Source: Acridotheres tristis
Taxonomy: Eukaryota; Chordata; Aves; Passeriformes; Sturnidae
Length of the DNA stretch: 64,000 nt
Assembly: GCA_037013685.1 (NCBI GenBank)
Contig: CM072906.1
Span: forward strand, 3,514,501-3,578,500
Direction of reading: 5' to 3'
Positions within the stretch are counted from its first letter, which is position 1, and each line of letters begins with the position of its first letter. The notes beneath the pieces were generated by a model. It did not search any database and was not told where the DNA came from. It saw only the letters and a list, made by a program, of their open reading frames with translations. A program made the translations under genes and the position numbers. Shown in pieces: positions 25,118-37,100 of the stretch.

Positions 25118-25150
25118 ATTATCTGCCAGTGGTAAACCTATTATCTGCCA
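25118..25150. promoter_or_regulatory. Paired ATTATCTGCCA repeat (candidate GATA sites)
   Basis: The 11-mer attatctgcca occurs at 25118-25128 and again at 25140-25150, 22 bp apart start to start, about two helical turns. On the opposite strand each contains AGATAA, the GATA-factor core, preceded by tggc. The arrangement is direct observation; regulatory function is inference. SPNS2 is expressed in endothelium, where GATA2 acts, so the guess is reasonable but unproven. Confidence 0.25.
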
Positions 25151-27554
25151 AATATGTGTACAACTCTGAACCACCAGATTTACTGTCTAAAGAATCATAT
25201 GATCCTTAAGCTTTGGTTATTAAGTATTTGCACTTGAATGTGGAATAGCTTGCAGGGTCCCAAAAGAAGCTGTACACATGCTGCTTTCAGATGAGGGACA
25301 CATGGACTGAGGAGATCCCAGAGCCAGAGTCACTCTAGAGTCAGGAATTCCTGTGTGTGCACAGCACCAATGCAAACCATGGGTAAAACTGCTGTAAAAG
25401 AAGGATCTTTCATACTGCTACAGCACCTGCACCTGTGCCCTTCCCTGTGTGAGGATGCTGAGTTAAACTCCTGTGGATAATGCATTTAGCTGATGTAAAA
25501 GAGGTTTCAGTACCATTAAATTCCTCTTTGAGCTGAGTTTTGCCATATTTTCCTTCTTTTATTATATAAACATTATGCAAATATCAAGAATATAGAATCA
25601 GGGTTTGCATCCTCTGAAAGAAGATGTGCATTAAGTCATTCCTACCGTGGGCAGCTGGTATTCCCACACAGAGCCTAAAATGTGGTGAAATGACAATAAA
25701 CTAAGGAGAAAGCATAGGAATTGACCTCATTTCCCTGAGTTACACTCCTGTATTTCTCCAGCTGGCTGAGCTTTGCACTAGGCAGCCAGGGGAGCACAGC
25801 AGTCACAAGTGATCAGTTGGATAAACCTGAGATACTGCAGGAGCCAGCTGAACAAAGTAAACTCCACAGGCTCAAATATCAATTCAAGGGCTGCAGCTGC
25901 ACTCACATGTAAGAATTTGCCCTCCTTGAGCAGACCCTGCATTTTCTGGCCAGGCAAACACCACTTCCTCCTCTGCTCCAGTAAGTTTTCCCAGCACTTT
26001 GCAGGATTTAAATGGTTAATGATGACACACCACACCTTTTGCCAAAAGATGCACCATTAACTATGAGGTAAGCCAAAGCAGGAACCTGCTCTGAGTATCG
26101 GGGTGGTGACTAAGAGCATTGACTCCTGCACAGCCACAGCTCAAATTCCAGCTCGTTAGCTCAGAGTCACTGAAGAGTTGAGCACTGGAATGACATTACA
26201 TATTTGTTTAAACACTAAATGCTCCAATTCTCTCAGCCCTCCCAGGAATGAGGGCTCACCTTGAAGAATCTGAAAGTTTCCAAGTCAAACAAGGACACTG
26301 ACACAGCACAGAGAGACAAGCTGACATTAAACAATGAGGTTGATGTTTCAGATTTCCTTCTGTGCCTGGATGGATGACAAAGGCCACAGCAGAACAGATA
26401 AGCCTAAATACATCTTCCAGCACTGTGCATCCCTAAAGCTTTATGAATTTTGCATATATATAACCAAGACACCTGGCTTCCATTGGTGGATACAGGTCCT
26501 GGGCCCAAATACTTGATGAGAATGCTGTGTCAAATCTAGACATGAAACTCAGAGTTACATGCCTCACCTTCTCAAACATCAAAGGTTCTAACTCTTCTCT
26601 AATAAAAGCAGAATAAACATTGTAAAGAGCCAGAGAAGGGCCACATAGTACTGGTGAATTGTTCCATGCCAATCCTGAAGGACATGTCTTCCTGTCAAAT
26701 CCAGGACCCAGATTTTTAAGTAACTGAATATTCATTCCAAATTTTGGCCATTTGATCTCTTACCATCTTTGGGAGATCTTTGAGCAGGAATAAAGGAAGA
26801 AGATGAATATCTTTATTGACAAGTAATCTTACCTAATCCCTCATGGGAATTGCCAGCCAAGAGACCAAAATACAAACCAGCACGGGGGCAAAAGTGTGCA
26901 CTGAGATGTTTTGTTGATCAGTACTTTTCTCCCCTGTTCAGGGGTTGGTCAAGCACTGGTTTCAGCATTTCCTGCAACCAGAGGGGGTTATGCTGAGTCT
27001 CTGGGTGGTACAAAGGGACCAGCAGGGCACATGCTCAGGTGGAGATTAGCTGGAGACAGACTGATGGGTTATCAGCTCTGAGACAATGCTCACAGTTATC
27101 AGTGTTTATGTGTTTGCTGTAGAGATACAAGTGCACTTAGAATTCATGCTAGAGTTACCTGTCAGATAAATGTAATTATGAGCCACCCTTCTCACCTCCA
27201 TCACGAGCTGTCCCCTTATCAGCCCCGAGTCCTGCAGGCAGGGCAGCCCAGGGCAGATGCACTGCAGCTGCTGCTGCCATCGGTCCCACTGAAGTGATTG
27301 GGTTTAGATTCCTCTTTTCTTCCCTCATTGTGGGTGTTGTCACTCACCCATGCCTACTTCTCACTCCATCTCTCCCATCACAACCACTTTGTAAGTCACT
27401 GCTGCACACAGCATTTCCCAGAACTTCCATCACCACTGGGTTCTATTTAAGCCCTACAGTTCCCTCCCTTCAAATTGAACTCCTGATGCTAAGTCCGTCT
27501 TCCATCACCATTTTTAAACTGCTCTTCTCCTTTGCAAGCACTCACAGATACGAG

Positions 27555-27838
27555 AATACCCGAGACTGGAAGGAGTTTTGGAGATAGTCTGGTCCATGTT
27601 CCCGGGTCACAGCAGCATCAGCTACAACAGCCTGATCAGGATAATGTCCAATTGAGTTTTGTGTATCTCCAAAAATGGAGGAGCCACAGCCGTGCTGGAC
27701 AACCTGCTGCAGTGTTGGACCATGCCTGAAGTAAAATGGTTTCTTCTCATGTGTAAGTGAAATTTCCAGTATTTTAGTTTGTGCCCCTTGCCTCATCTTT
27801 TCTCTGTTGACCTTTGAGAACAGTGTGGCTCCCATCAG
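27555..27838 (-). mobile_element. CR1 LINE 3' fragment, old
   Basis: Reversed CR1 landmarks are visible: gactggaaggagttttggag, ggaggagccacagccgtgc, tggacaacctgctgcagtg, aagtgaaatttccagtattt, tagtttgtgccccttgcctc, and gaacagtgtggctcccatc. Divergence is high and the terminus is degraded (acagatacgagaatacccg). It lies in the same direction as SPNS2. Confidence 0.8.
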
Positions 27839-30800
27839 GTATCAATACACACCAAAGCAGCACCATGGGCTCTATGGGGACAGAAGCAGTTCTAGAGTGA
27901 GGACGCCACTTTGGCAAAGATAAAGTATTTCAGTTCAGTTAAATCCATATGGCAGACACCATCTCACATTTGCTGTGTCTCTGCCACATTCACACTAACC
28001 AGGTTTTTCTTCACTACTTTTCCTTTAAGCCTGCTTGGCATAGAAAATATACTAGTTTAAATATTTATGTCTGGCAAAGGATGCTTCTCTTACCCAAAGA
28101 TCCTCCCCTCAACTCTGACAAGCAGGCCACTAAAATTCCAGTGCAGATGCCTCAGGCCTTCTTCCTTCAAGTGTTCACAGGTTTTATTCACACATTCACA
28201 TTCGTTTTATTCACGTGTACTCGTTGTACATATGCTGGCTGGAGGTTATAACCGTGGTACAGATGAGACTGCTGCAGCACACCAAGATTTAACAGCAAGC
28301 TGCTGAGTTACTGGAACCTTAGTGCACTTTATTAATCACTTGCTCAAGGGTCAATACTGAAACCCTTTGCATTTAGGATGGACTTGCACAACAGCTTCTA
28401 AAGCAGGTCTGATTCCTCTGCAGCATCCATTTACACTTTGTCAAACAATTCCAAACTTCAGCTCATTTGGATGCAGTAAGTGTCTCACGGATTCTCAGCT
28501 CTAAACACCTCACCTTTGAAGAATTCCCTTTTGGGAAAATTCAGCTGCTACTCAGAGCCCTACAAGGAGAAAAGAGACCACAGCAAGCAGAAAGAGACCA
28601 AGATACATATTTAAATATAAAAATGAGCAAGGGAGATGGAGCCAAGCCCACTCACCTTTCCTTTGATTGTCTCTAGTATTTGTTAATGGTTCTAGTTCTC
28701 CCAGGTAGCCTTTTCAGGCACACTTAATTGAATGTGGGAAGTTTTATTTGGGAATTCTCTTAAGATTCTGGTTTATTAAAGCATCCTTATTTAATGAGAT
28801 TTATATTATTATTTAGTATATAAAAATAACCAATAAAGACTGTAAGATACTCCTTTTTCACTCATCACACCCTTCAATCAGCAACTAAAGTGTTTAACAA
28901 CTACATACCTACAGGGAGGCTCTAAAGTGAAACACCTAATTAAGTGCTCTGGAGATAAAAAACAAACCCAAATCACCCTGGAAGTAGCAAGACTCCCACA
29001 GGACTCCTTCCAAACAGAGCTGCCTTTTGCTTCACAGGGACAAAATCTGTGGCAAGGTTATCTGAGCTATTTACAAATGTTGAATGTGAAATTCCCTTTC
29101 AACACTAGAATTGCAGTGTCTGAAATCCACTCTCCTCCCTCCAAAGCTGTGGTAGTCCTGAGGGAATCCTCTGTTACTTTTCTGTCACTTTTGGGCAGCA
29201 CAAAAAAAAAGAGACAGCCCAATTCCATTCTCCATCCATTAGGGAGTCTAATTACAAGACACTGGGTGATGAAGCAGCACCAGCAGGTCCTAATAAACTG
29301 AGTTAAGACAAAGCAGCATTTCAGCTCCCTAATTGAAGGGCTTTTCATTCGATTGACCTGCCCATGGTAAAAAATATTACAACATGCAAATGGTGGGAAA
29401 TACATTCCTCTCAGTTTAGTTTCTTGGTCATTAATATTGGATTAATGACAGGGACCTGGGATGCAATTGAGAGGAAGGTTGCTCACTCACCAAACCCCAT
29501 CTAGCAGATGTATTGTTGCTGTAAAATAGACTTTAAAGAACAAGGCTGATGTTCCAATAAATCACAGGGATCATAAAGGGCCCCATGTTCCCAGTGCCTG
29601 GTAGAAAACAGAGTTAAGACACTTCTTTTCATCCTTGGCTCTGGTGTAAGCCCAGAGGAGTCCATGGCCCTTCACATGGCTGAAATAGTGGTCATTTATC
29701 CCTGTTACAAAACCATTACACCGGAATGTATCTTCCAAAACTGTTCCCCTAAGAACATTGATAGTTCTGGGTCGGAAGCAAATGGTTGCTTTTTGTTCCA
29801 GATATGTCAGGTGGGACACACTTACCAGCACTTGCCTCAAATATCTCTGGCATTAGGCACTATCACAGTTTCCTTCCTGAGACGTGCAAACACAGCCATA
29901 ATCACTAAAATAGGAATTGGAAGAAATACAATGTATTTTTGCAAGTGTGGAAAGGCTGCAAGGCTCTGGACACACACAGGTTCCCAAATGCAGCTGGAAT
30001 ATGGGGTGATAATCACAGGGAGGAATGGGCTGCTGTGTCCCAGCCACAGATGAACCACGAGCAAAACCTAAATCCAAGCAATAAAGAGATGCCCGATTTT
30101 TCAGAACAAACATTTACAGGCATTGAGACCTAGCACTAACAACATCTGCACCTCCAGTGATGTCTACAGAAATGTGTGACATCCAGCCCCTTTAACATGA
30201 TGGGCTGTCTTGGCTAAAACTCTTTGGTTTGGACCAACTCTTGAGCAAAAATTTAGTCAAATCCATCAGACAGGTTGGATTGGAGATTCTTGGAGAGCAC
30301 AACCCCATGTCCCTATCCCTGAAACCACTGCAGAAACTGTCATTTCTCAGCACCCTTTGAAAAAAGCTTCAGCCAAGTGACTGAGACACCCAGGTGTGAG
30401 CACTTTGCCCTCACTAGATGCATTTTCACGTGTAGAATAAGTTTTGGGAGTGCATGAAGGACACATTTTAAGGGAATCCTTCAAGGTTTAAATGAAATTA
30501 GCACAAAGTTACAGTCCCTGCAACTTTTCCCATACTGTGAATTCTGCTGATTCTTGGCATATTTTGCTTTGCATATGCTAAAAAGTCAAGTACACCAGCA
30601 GGTCAGCTCTTGCAGGTAACTTTGCTGAAGAGCCATTTAAATCATTCCAGACTCTGATTTTTGTTCCTGCTTTGTGTTTTCATGCTTCCTTGCTTTGCTG
30701 ACTCAATCAAGATCCAGAGGCTCCAAGAACTGTGCAGAAGGCTGATCTTGCAGAATGTCTGGCCTATATCTGAGAGATGCCTCACTTTCAGCATCAGATT

Positions 30801-32552
30801 TTCAGAGAGAAAGTGGTGCATCTACCAATTCCTTCTACTTAGGAGCTGCTTCTTATTCATGATTTTCCTTGAACAGTTGTCATGTTCCTTTTTGAAGTGC
30901 TATTAATTGACAAGGTTTTGTCATGCTGTAGTAAATTTCATTCTTTAAATCCAGCCTGACAAAATGACAACCTATTAAACCACACTAAACACATTTGGAC
31001 GTTTTGTGACTATCTTCTCAGGAGGCTTCATCACTCATGTTTTCAGACCTGATGATCAGCATCACTCCCAGGGATTTCCAGCTCAAAATCTATTAAGTAG
31101 GGTTGAGATTAGTACTCTAATTTGACTTATCTGAATTGCAAATGCAGTGTTTTGTGTAGCCTGGGAACTTTATACATTTAAAAGAAATGTCAACACTTCA
31201 AAAGACTAATTTAGCACCTGGTACTGTAAAACATTTCCCTTCTTTCCACTATTTGCACATGACTTAGAACATAATGGTCCTTTTCCCAGACTTTAAGCAC
31301 AACCCAGGAGGCCAAAGACTGTGTGGCCACTGAGGAAGCACTTACACTTCCCCAGGAGTGACTGATGCATTTGCATCAGCAGGCAGCCAGGGGCTCAACC
31401 AAAGAAAGGCTCAGATCCATACTTTTACATCTGAACAGAAGCCAGAGCCTGAATACCACACTCTCTCTGCTGCATCCTGTTTTCCAGGACAATATGCACA
31501 ACCTTCAGGAACCACTCTGCTAATAGATTTGTTTCCAGGCCTCCTAATGAGCTAAACCTGGGATGAATGGACTCTTTTCTCTGTGAGGCATCATTAACCA
31601 GACTCTGCTAAAGCTTTGGGCTTCCTCCCAGGCCTCAAGAACACGGTCCAGAAGCTGCCTCGTGTATATCCATGCTAAACACGCATCAGTTTACAGCCCC
31701 CAAAAATGGGAGCATTTCTCCAGACCCATCTCTGACCATCCCAGTGGATCATGAAGGCACACATTCTACACCACCAACTTGGCACCCTTTGTCCCCTCAA
31801 TACACAGCTGGTTGGGAAGTTAATTCCCCAGATCACGGGACCACCCAGGCACTGCAGCACTGACTTGCTTTGCCTTCTGAACTCGTTTTCCCAAGCCAGA
31901 CATCCCCCTGTGGAAGCCCAGCACACACCCAGGGACCCCCCATCAGCAATGACTTGTGTCCCTCAGGCCACAGCACTACTGCAAGGACCCTGTTAGGCTG
32001 ATAGGAAACTTTACAATTCCTTATATTTTAACATTTGCTTAGAAATACATGCAGCACTACTACTTTTTTTTTCTTTATTTTTTTTCACACCAACTGACTA
32101 AATCCCAGTCTATTTAAGGAGCATTTTCCCTTTCTTCCATTCCTTCCATGTTAAGGCTGAGCTTAAGATACTGTCATAATTATTTATAAAACATAATGCT
32201 AAAGCGTTATAGAGACTTCCACTTATACAGAGTTAAGAAATAAGACATTATTTGTATTCCATCAGCATGCCCTGGGGTTAGGCCTCTGCTGCAGCATGAC
32301 AGGCAGAATATACATTTTAACAGACAACACAAGAAGAAGGAATGTTTCCAAGACACACACAGCCTGGAAATAAAACAAACATGCCTTCTTCCCTCTCCTT
32401 CCTCAGCAAATCCCTGGCCCAGGTGAGATTTCCTGCTCAGGCACAGCAAAAGCAGGACAGGTGGAATGTTACAGGCAGGCATTGCTTCCACACCATCCAT
32501 TAACTGACACAGCAGATTAACTTTCCTACTCTTCAGCCTACAGACTATAAAT

Positions 32553-33311
32553 TCAGCTTTCTGCAAAAAAATGGGACAAACATATAAAAAATCTGCAAAA
32601 ATCTTCCATGCACCATGCTGTTGTCTCTAAGCATTTCCATGATCCAATGAAACAGCACCAAACGTGTGTTGATGTAAGGTCTGACTCAATTGCCACAGAC
32701 ACACAAAAGGTTCCCACAGACTTGCAAAGAAGGAGCTGAATCAGAACCACAATCACAGGCCCTGTGATAATGGTTTCAACATCTTCCAGTAACCCAGATA
32801 ACAAACAGTGCTCTGAAACAGGACAGGCCATTCCAGGGGGCCCTCGCTGAGACCCTGTGCAGATGAGCACTGGGCTGAGCCTGTCTGGATGCTCTCCCAG
32901 CACAAACCTCTGTCCACCTGCTCTAGAAAATGCCTGAGCTCTGAGGGGCAGGTCTGACATTTCAGTGCAGCTAACTGCCCTCATTCCACTGCGCTGGAAT
33001 CTCAGCCTCTGCAGCAGCACACGGGAATGCAGGTGATGGCAAGCAATGGAAACATCTCCTTCAGTATCCCCAGTGTGTGATTTCAGACCAGCTAACGACC
33101 TGAAAGGAAGGGGCAGGGTGCAGGAGGCACGTTTATGGACACATAGCTGCACATAGCTGGGGTGATTTGAGAAATTTGAATAGAACATGGTGCCAGACTG
33201 ACCCCACCTGGGGAAGGTGGGACGTGGGGGGTGCATCTCGGTGGCTCTCAGGTCCCAGGGGGGAGAGCAAACCCATTCCTGCTCCGGACACCATGCAGAT
33301 GGGAAATGCAA
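32553..33311 (-). other. Long unrecognised open frame, probably chance
   Basis: A 252-codon minus-strand frame is open inside intron 2. It opens on TTG. The first in-frame ATG is residue 26, at 33234-33236, leaving 227 codons. I recognise no domain. A hydrophobic stretch ITGPVIVVLIQLLL sits around residue 190, and Cys and Trp are frequent. There is no convincing splice, poly(A) or promoter context, and the region is GC-richer and stop-poor. It is recorded because it is the longest non-SPNS2 frame in the window. It is not called a gene. Confidence 0.1.
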
Positions 33312-34122
33312 TGTGTGGTAGAGATATTCCTTATGATAGTTATTTAAAGTTCATTTTTCTCATCACAGGAATAAGCTTTCCAAGCCAGCTTTGGAACTGT
33401 GCTGTGTCTCTCTCCTGGAAGCCATCACCAGCTGTGTTTTCAATAACTCTTCCCAAATACTTCACAGATACACGGACACAGACACTGCATGGAAAAACCC
33501 CAACACTGAGCAGAAAATACACTTCAATTTCTGATAACACCTTTGAAAAAAGCTGCCTCCTCTCACAGAGTGGCTTTTTTGGGTCTGATGCTCTGAGAAC
33601 ACCTTAATCTGGTTTTCATTTATAGTTTCCCTTGGAAGAGTGACAGGTACAAAGGGGACAAGGTAGGAACATAAAACGACCAGGAGACAAACACTTGTCA
33701 GTAATTCTGCACTCTACAACTATTTCATTTATATAAAAATTTTCCCAATGCTTCCATCCTTGGATAAATCTGTGGGAACAGTGAGGACCCAAGATTCAAG
33801 AGTTCAAATCATTGCACTTGTCTGTGCAAAAGATGTTCTTACAGAAAAACAGTTTCCCATACAGTATTTGGAATCAGCTGTGCTGAAGATGATAGCAGAC
33901 TTGACATATAGCCAGAATACCTTAAGACCAGCTCAGTCAGTGCTCCATTATTGAAGGAATAAGCAATAGTGTATTTTTTTCCTGCAGTACACCTCATATA
34001 ATCGATATGAAAAGATGTGAGATAGTAAAACTTACAAGAGCACTGGGAACAGCACTGAGAAGGAACAGCAGGTGCTTCTTGCTGGGGAATGGTCAAAGAA
34101 ATGGTGCCTTCAATTTCACATG

Positions 34123-34197
34123 GTGGTGATGCTGGGTTAATGGCCAGACTTGATGATCCCAGAGGTCTTTTCCAGCCTTAACAATTCTATAATTCTA
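34123..34197 (+). mobile_element. CR1 LINE terminal fragment
   Basis: The stretch ggtgatgctgggttaatggc, cagacttgatgatcccagag, gtcttttccagccttaac and attctataattct is the CR1 3' terminus in forward orientation, including the degenerate attctat repeat. The upstream 25 bases may also belong to the element but are too diverged to be sure. Confidence 0.85.
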
Positions 34198-37100
34198 AAA
34201 GGGGCTGTGGAAACTCTCTCTTTAAATCACCTCCTTTCAGACATACAAGGGAGGGACAGTGAGGCAGAATGATGTCCATGCAGAATTCCACTGTGCAGTG
34301 GAAAGCAGAGATGAGAGCCCTTATCCTTTCCCTCTCTTACTGGGAATTCTGAACCCAGCCCAGCACCTCCTTCACCTGGCACCCACTGGCCCCAGTGCAC
34401 AGCAGCTCCACTGTGGGCAGCAGGGAGCTCTGCTAGCTGGAAGGAGATGCACAGATTGCCACATGTCACTTTAGGGAGCAGAGGCAGGGCAGGAGGCTGC
34501 AGGGATCCTGTGGTGCAGGGGGCACTAGGGCAGCACAAAGGGCCAGAAGTGCAGCCCAGAGTGATTTGGGAGCTGACACCAGCACCCACCTGCCCTCCTT
34601 CTGATAAGAGTCCACAGTAGGCAATGTTTTTCCTGAGCAGTCTACAGAAGGCCAAGCGTGCAGAAATCCAAATGTCAAGAGAACGTGCTCGTCTGCAGGG
34701 CTCCTGTGCCACATCAAAGGTGGCCAAACACAGCAGAGCCAACCAAGAGCCTTGGCCATGACCCTCTGCAGCTCCATGCCTGTGACAGCCCCAGGGAATT
34801 GCCTGAGGGCAGGGACTGCAGGCACATGCAGCTGACTTCCCAAAGCTGCTGCGAGAATCCCTTTTGCCTTTTTTCTACAAGAGAGTTCTGCTCAAAAATA
34901 ACAGGCCGGAACAGTAGGATATAAACATTCCAGTAATTCATGGTGACTTCAAAGACAACACTCAGTCTCCTTCTTACATGTAAAATGATGGCTTGGGGAT
35001 TTTAGTTTTGTTTGTTTATGTTTTTCAAGCTGTGTATTTATCCTGCCCAGTGGAACCACAGGCACAGGAGCTGTATGTTTTATATTACAACTTCTGCTGG
35101 AGCATTTAAGACTAAAGGCTTTTTTTTTTTTTTTCCTATAGTGAATCATCATGTGTAGGGGGGTGGTTGGATTATGTTTATGTTTTTAAAAATTAACCCA
35201 ACTAACCATTTGTTCCATACTGCACACAATTTGTTGCTCCTCTTTTAGAAACTCCTTGAAAGACAAGATTTGGAAATAAAAATACATTTGGCAAGTCTGA
35301 AAGACAGGACTTGAGCAAGCACTGCAGACTAACTGGAACTACACCATGGACTATTTGCTTCCTCTTCCAGAGATAAATCAAAATAAAAGGAAAAAGAAAA
35401 CAACACTGAGAGAAATACCTATCCAGAGGTAAATTGCAGTGGGAGCAAAAAGGTTTTCTTATGTTAGGTATATCAAAATCTAAACAGGAATATTTACCAA
35501 GAACTGGAGAATTCAAAAGCATATTTCTGGTTTACCTTGTCAATTCTTTGCTTTTCCATTTCCCAACTTTCTAGCATGTGCAGCTCTGGTGTTTCCCAGC
35601 CAACCCACATCACCACAGCCTGCTCTGCCATTATTAGGTACCCTTGGTCTCCCAGCCCACTGGAGCAGAAGCTTTGCTCATTTGTAAGCCAGCACACCTT
35701 TTACACAGAAATACTATTTATTCAAGATATTTACCTTGATATTTACAAGCTTTAAGATAGTGGTGGAGGGAGAAGGGTCCTGATGTCCCAGGGGGTTGTG
35801 CTGAGAGGGGCAGAAAGCCCAGCACCAAAGCCCAGGGTTCATCTAAACCAACCTGCTGCTCAAACACCCAGCTGAGAACAGTGACCATGACTGATAGAGG
35901 TGGAGATCCAAGCAGCCAGAAACAAACTCTCAGCACGTGGCATCATCACTCCTCATAGCCAGGCTGCTTCATATTCAGAAAGAGAGAAATGGTGCAATTG
36001 GGATGACAGACCCTCTGCAAGGACATCTTGGAATATCAAGCACCTCGAGGTGATCAGCCACCACATGCAATCAGGCACTGTGCTCATGAAAATGCTGCCT
36101 AGGGAAAGAATCTGGTTACTTATTAAATCAGATTTTATATTGATATACAGGAAGAAAAATGTATATTTAGGGTTTTTTGTGTGGTTGGAAACACATCTGG
36201 GTAAAGAAACTCCATGAAGATTGGGCACTTGGTTCATTACTTTGGGATAAGACTCTATACCACACAGAAGCCTACTGATTTTTTGTTGATTTATGAACCA
36301 ACAACCAGCAAGTGTTTTCCCCAAATGCTTGGCAGAAGGCAAAAACAACACAAGAAAGGGTTTTGCAAGTGAAAGTGCCAAAAGGTGTGCTGGTAGGTGC
36401 AGACCTGATTTAAAGTTAGGCTTAAAGGGAAAAAATCTCTAAGCAGGTTTTTGTACTTAGAAAATTAAAATTAAGATACAGATATTATTTATTGAAGCTT
36501 CTATAAATGAAGTTAATCTAGAGATATGTCTAAATATGTACCAACTTTAGCTAATTTCAGATTATTGAGCAAGTTTGTTAATGATTTCTTAATGGATCTT
36601 TTACTGTAGGAAGTGCTAAACAGTGTTATATAGCAGAAATGTGCAAATACCAAAGCAGAGAAGGTCTCATGTCTTATCTTTCTATAGAGAAACTCTGTAC
36701 TAACATAAATTATCAAAGCACATTAAAAAGTGAGCTTATCAATATTATCTCAGTCTTACTACTTCTGATGATTTTCTTTAGTTAAATTTATCATTAGCTA
36801 TTTTCATCCATGGAAACAGGTGTATTTGTGGAATCACTCTGTGATACAGTATTTATTCAGTTTCTTACTATGATTTGGTTCAAAATTAAAACAGTAACCA
36901 AACCTTGAAGCATGAATTCTCCTCTTTCTATTTTGCTGTGTGTGGAATTCATGCATTGCTGTTTTCTATCCCTGCATTGGAACTACCCCCCTATTTTGGC
37001 CTGATTTCCTTTTTTGTTGTGAGAGCCTATTACCTACCTTTTAGTAGCTACCAGCACATAAGAGACTAATTCTTCATTTATTTGGCAGTCATTATTCCAT

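Noticed and set aside
34227..34742. 171-codon minus-strand open frame as a gene
   Set aside because: No recognisable domain, GC-rich stop-poor context, and an overlapping 125-codon frame on the same strand make chance more likely.
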